Shown: piece by piece, positions 22,436 through 24,587 of the stretch
Position numbering within the stretch: position 1 is the stretch's first letter
How the letters are laid out: the number at the start of each line of letters is the position of its first letter
Assembly: GCA_025451715.1 (NCBI GenBank)
Contig: JANWJY010000131.1
Coordinates: 1 to 24,587, forward strand
Length of the DNA stretch: 24,587 nucleotides
Source: Fimbriimonadaceae bacterium
GTDB lineage: Bacteria; Armatimonadota; Fimbriimonadia; Fimbriimonadales; Fimbriimonadaceae
Reading direction: 5' to 3'
Notes under the pieces: generated by a model
Told to the model about the DNA's origin: nothing
The model's input: only the letters and a program-made list of their open reading frames with translations
Database searches by the model: none
Program-made: the position numbers and the translations under genes

Positions 22436-22678
22436 CTAGTCCTGCGTCAGGACCTTGACGATGGTCTTCTGGCGCTGCTTCGACCCTGCCGCGCCGACGA
22501 TGTGACGCACACAGGTGATCACGCGGCCGTCCTTTCCGATGATACGTCCCACATCGTTCGGTGCGACCGTCACATTGAAGAGTTGCACGCCGCGATCCGT
22601 GGTCTCTTCGACGCTGACGGACTCGGGCTCCTCGACCAGGTTCTTGACGAGCGATTCGACGAGCGGCTTGAGGCTCAT
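22436..22678 (-). CDS. khpA: KH-domain RNA-binding protein KhpA
   Basis: This 80-residue protein is one KH domain with the GxxG loop at GRIIGKDGR (Gly48-Gly51) and the usual bacterial ends LVEEPESVSV and KTIVKVLTQD. KhpA (YlqC family) works with KhpB as a small RNA-binding protein. It overlaps the rpsP stop by 4 nt (ATGA) and ends 5 nt before rimM. This position between rpsP and rimM is the usual one for khpA. Confidence 0.95.
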   Translation of the reverse strand: MSLKPLVESLVKNLVEEPESVSVEETTDRGVQLFNVTVAPNDVGRIIGKDGRVITCVRHIVGAAGSKQRQKTIVKVLTQD

Positions 22679-23103
22679 GCTTCACCTTCTGTGGATTCGG
22701 CGGGCGCCTCGGCTGCGGGGGCTTCGACCACGGGCGCGGGCGCTGGGGCGGCAGGCTCAGCCGCGGGTACCTCTTGCACGACCGACTTCTTGCTCATCGC
22801 GCCCGTCGTCTTGTCGAGAAACTTGAACACTTCCTTCGCCTTCGGCCGCTGTGCGAAGAACTGGTCGAGCACGCCCTCCTTCTTCAGCAGGTACGCAACT
22901 GTCTCGGTGGGCTGTGCGCCCTCGAGCAGCCAGTGCAGGGCACGGTCCTTGTCGATCGTGAGCTGCTTCGGCTGTGTCAGAGGGTTGTAAGTGCCAATGA
23001 GCTCCTTGAACGCGCCGTTGCGCCCGCGCGTGCTGTGCGCGACCACCACCCGATAAAAGGGCCGGTGCGAGTTGCCCATCCTTCGCAATCTGATCTTAAC
23101 CAC
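22675..23103 (-). CDS. rpsP: 30S ribosomal protein S16
   Basis: This 142-residue protein has the bS16 core (MVKIRLRRMGNSHRPFYRVVV, then IGTYNPLTQPK and WLLEGAQPTETVAYLLKKEG). A C-terminal tail of about 40 residues rich in Ala, Pro and Glu follows. The start is GTG 23103, with GAGGAG upstream. The tail is longer than in most bS16 proteins (about 80-90 residues). It is followed directly by khpA. Confidence 0.97.
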   Translation of the reverse strand: MVKIRLRRMGNSHRPFYRVVVAHSTRGRNGAFKELIGTYNPLTQPKQLTIDKDRALHWLLEGAQPTETVAYLLKKEGVLDQFFAQRPKAKEVFKFLDKTTGAMSKKSVVQEVPAAEPAAPAPAPVVEAPAAEAPAESTEGEA

Positions 23104-23132
23104 GTACTTCTTGAGTCTCCTCGAAACTGTAT

Positions 23133-24458
23133 TTACCTGCGCCGCCGCTTTCCGAACCGCTTCTCCATCTTGGAGAACTGCTTCATCTGCTTCCGCATGG
23201 CTGAGAGCTGGTCTACAAGCTGATTGACGTCCTGGGGCGTCGTCCCGGAACCAGCCGCGATGCGGCGGCGGCGCGAGCCGTTGAGTATATCAGGATTCGT
23301 CCTTTCGGCCTTGGTCATGCTAAGGACTATCGCCTCGACCGTGTCCATCCGGCCGTCGTCGAGCTGATCCAGGGCCTCCTCGGGCAGGGCTGCAGTGAGC
23401 CCGGGGACCATCTTCATGACGTTCTTGAGCGGCCCCATCTTACGGATCATCTTGAACTGGTCCAGCATGTCGTTGAAGTCCATCCGGCCAGTCTTCATCT
23501 TGGCCTGGAGGCCCTCTGCCGCCCCAACATCCATGGCCTCCTCGGCGCGCTCGATGATCCCCATCACGTCGCCCATGCCGATGATGCGCTCTGCCACCCG
23601 CCCGGCCCGGAACTCGGTCAGGGCCTCCGTTTGCTCACCCTCGCCCAGGAACCTGACCGGCACGCCAGTCGCCGCCCGGACGCTCAGGACAGCGCCGCCC
23701 CGGGTGTCACCGTCCATCTTGGTGAATATCGCCCCAGTCAGCGGAGCCTTCTCGTTAAAGGCGTGTGCAACGTTTACAGCCTCTTGGCCAGTGGTGGCGT
23801 CGACAACGAGCAGCGTCTCCGATGGGTTGACCGCTTTGCGGATCCCCTCAAGCTGGCGCATCATGTCCTCGTCGATGGTCGTGCGGCCCGCCGTGTCCAC
23901 GATCACGACGTCTAGGAAGTGGTGCTTCGCGTGCTCGATCGAGGCCTTGGCGATCTGGACCGGGTCTTTGCCTTCAAGGGTAAAGACCGGAGCGCCGACC
24001 TGCTCGCCGAGTACCTGGAGCTGCAGGATCGCCGCCGGCCGTTGGACGTCGCAGGCCACCAACAGCGTTTTCTTGGCGTTTTTTTGGAGCCAGCGGGCAA
24101 GTTTGGCGCACGTCGTGGTCTTGCCGGAGCCCTGCAGGCCGCACATCAGCACGACCGTCGGAGGGGAAGGGGACCAGTTGAATGGCCGGTCTTCGGACCC
24201 CAGGAGCTGGACTAGCTCGTCCCGCACGATCTTGAGGATGGTCTGGTCGGCTGAGAGGCTTCCGAAAACCTCCTCGCCGACCGCTTTCAGCCTGACCGAA
24301 TCGACGAACTCTTTGGCGATCTTATAGTTGACATCTGCTTCGAGAAGCGCCACCCGGACCTCTCGGAGCATGGTGCTGACGTCGTCCTCTGTCAGCCGAC
24401 CCTTTCGACGCAGGCCCGCAAAAATACCGCCCAGGCGTCGGGTCAGATTGTCAAGCAT
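23133..24458 (-). CDS. ffh: Signal recognition particle protein Ffh
   Basis: This 441-residue protein has the SRP54 layout. An N domain comes first, then the GTPase G domain with GLQGSGKT (107-114), DTAGR (188-192) and TKMD (246-249), and a Met-rich M domain after about residue 300. GTP and the SRP RNA are its partners, with FtsY as receptor. ATG 24458 is the start; TAAAAT lies 10 nt upstream on the minus strand. It heads the operon that continues to rsfS and the TPR gene. Confidence 0.97.
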   Translation of the reverse strand: MLDNLTRRLGGIFAGLRRKGRLTEDDVSTMLREVRVALLEADVNYKIAKEFVDSVRLKAVGEEVFGSLSADQTILKIVRDELVQLLGSEDRPFNWSPSPPTVVLMCGLQGSGKTTTCAKLARWLQKNAKKTLLVACDVQRPAAILQLQVLGEQVGAPVFTLEGKDPVQIAKASIEHAKHHFLDVVIVDTAGRTTIDEDMMRQLEGIRKAVNPSETLLVVDATTGQEAVNVAHAFNEKAPLTGAIFTKMDGDTRGGAVLSVRAATGVPVRFLGEGEQTEALTEFRAGRVAERIIGMGDVMGIIERAEEAMDVGAAEGLQAKMKTGRMDFNDMLDQFKMIRKMGPLKNVMKMVPGLTAALPEEALDQLDDGRMDTVEAIVLSMTKAERTNPDILNGSRRRRIAAGSGTTPQDVNQLVDQLSAMRKQMKQFSKMEKRFGKRRRR

Positions 24459-24567
24459 CCAATAAGTGATTTTACCGTTGCATCACTAGTGGTCCCGGAC
24501 TCGTGATATGGAATGAAACATCCGAGTCTCTTAGCGACGTCTAAGAAAAAAACCAGGGATACGCGGC

Positions 24568-24587
24568 ATGGCTAACGACACCAGGAA
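24568..24587 (+). CDS. Possible start of a plus-strand gene, cut by the window edge
   Basis: ATG 24568 opens a frame reading MANDTR before the edge, with AGGGAT 7 nt upstream. Only six codons are visible, so nothing about the product can be said. It is divergent from ffh, and the 109 nt between them (24459-24567) shows GACTCG and CGAGTC 19 nt apart and no other clear feature. Confidence 0.25.

Noticed and set aside
22431..22685. Longer N-terminus for rimM
   Set aside because: The extra 85 residues are out-of-frame khpA sequence, while ATG 22430 gives a normal RimM length.
24459..24567. SRP RNA or ffh promoter beyond a -10-like TAAAAT
   Set aside because: No hairpin with the SRP RNA tetraloop pattern and no convincing -35 box.
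1..24587. tRNA, rRNA, CRISPR arrays, insertion sequences
   Set aside because: I saw no cloverleaf-type sequences, repeat-spacer arrays, transposase genes or long terminal inverted repeats.

Overview
The window is about 24.6 kb of dense, moderately GC-rich bacterial DNA with short intergenic gaps and genes on both strands. The gene mix fits an Armatimonadota (Fimbriimonadales-like) bacterium: several DinB-family paralogs, Cys-Gly-rich lipoproteins with beta-propellers, a copper-amine-oxidase N-terminal domain protein, a PEP-CTERM protein, and an ffh-rpsP-khpA-rimM-obg-nadD-rsfS operon. That placement is inference from gene content only. TGA ends many ordinary genes here, including rpsP, rimM and radC, so the standard code applies.

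Layout. 1-930 (minus): a membrane protein cut by the left edge and a frameshifted DUF2238/YjdF-like membrane protein. 963-4597: a Spy-like helical secreted protein coupled to a DUF1905 protein, then four DinB-family proteins (one minus, three plus) and a GNAT acetyltransferase. 4712-8875: a YWTD-propeller PEP-CTERM protein, a DUF3494 (ice-binding-like) lipoprotein, a small membrane coiled-coil protein, an NHL-propeller lipoprotein and an unrecognised protein. 9016-14332: mostly secreted proteins or lipoproteins, plus a hidden SelW/Rdx-family selenoprotein gene at 10878-11111. 14560-16746: a zinc-ribbon membrane peptide, a membrane-bound class III nucleotide cyclase and an ATP-grasp protein. 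16786-18973 (plus): an rluD-like gene, radC and a translin/TRAX-family gene, all overlapping. 18970-24458 (minus): the SRP/ribosome-biogenesis operon ending in a TPR membrane protein. A new plus-strand gene may begin at 24568.

The most striking observation is the SelW-like gene. An in-frame TGA sits exactly at the second redox position of a CxxU motif, and a 6-bp hairpin with an AGGGT loop lies 24 nt downstream, where a bacterial SECIS element would be. An annotator that treats TGA as a stop would keep only a 60-residue fragment without the active site.

A second signal concerns gene starts. Six genes carry a TANNNT -10-like box followed by exactly 6 nt and then the start codon, and the selenoprotein gene has the near match AATAAT at the same spacing. 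This pattern indicates leaderless transcription. Other genes use Shine-Dalgarno sites, and several convergent gene pairs are separated by perfect hairpins without U-tracts. A third point of interest is a bacterial translin-family protein that keeps the TRAX-like acidic catalytic residues.
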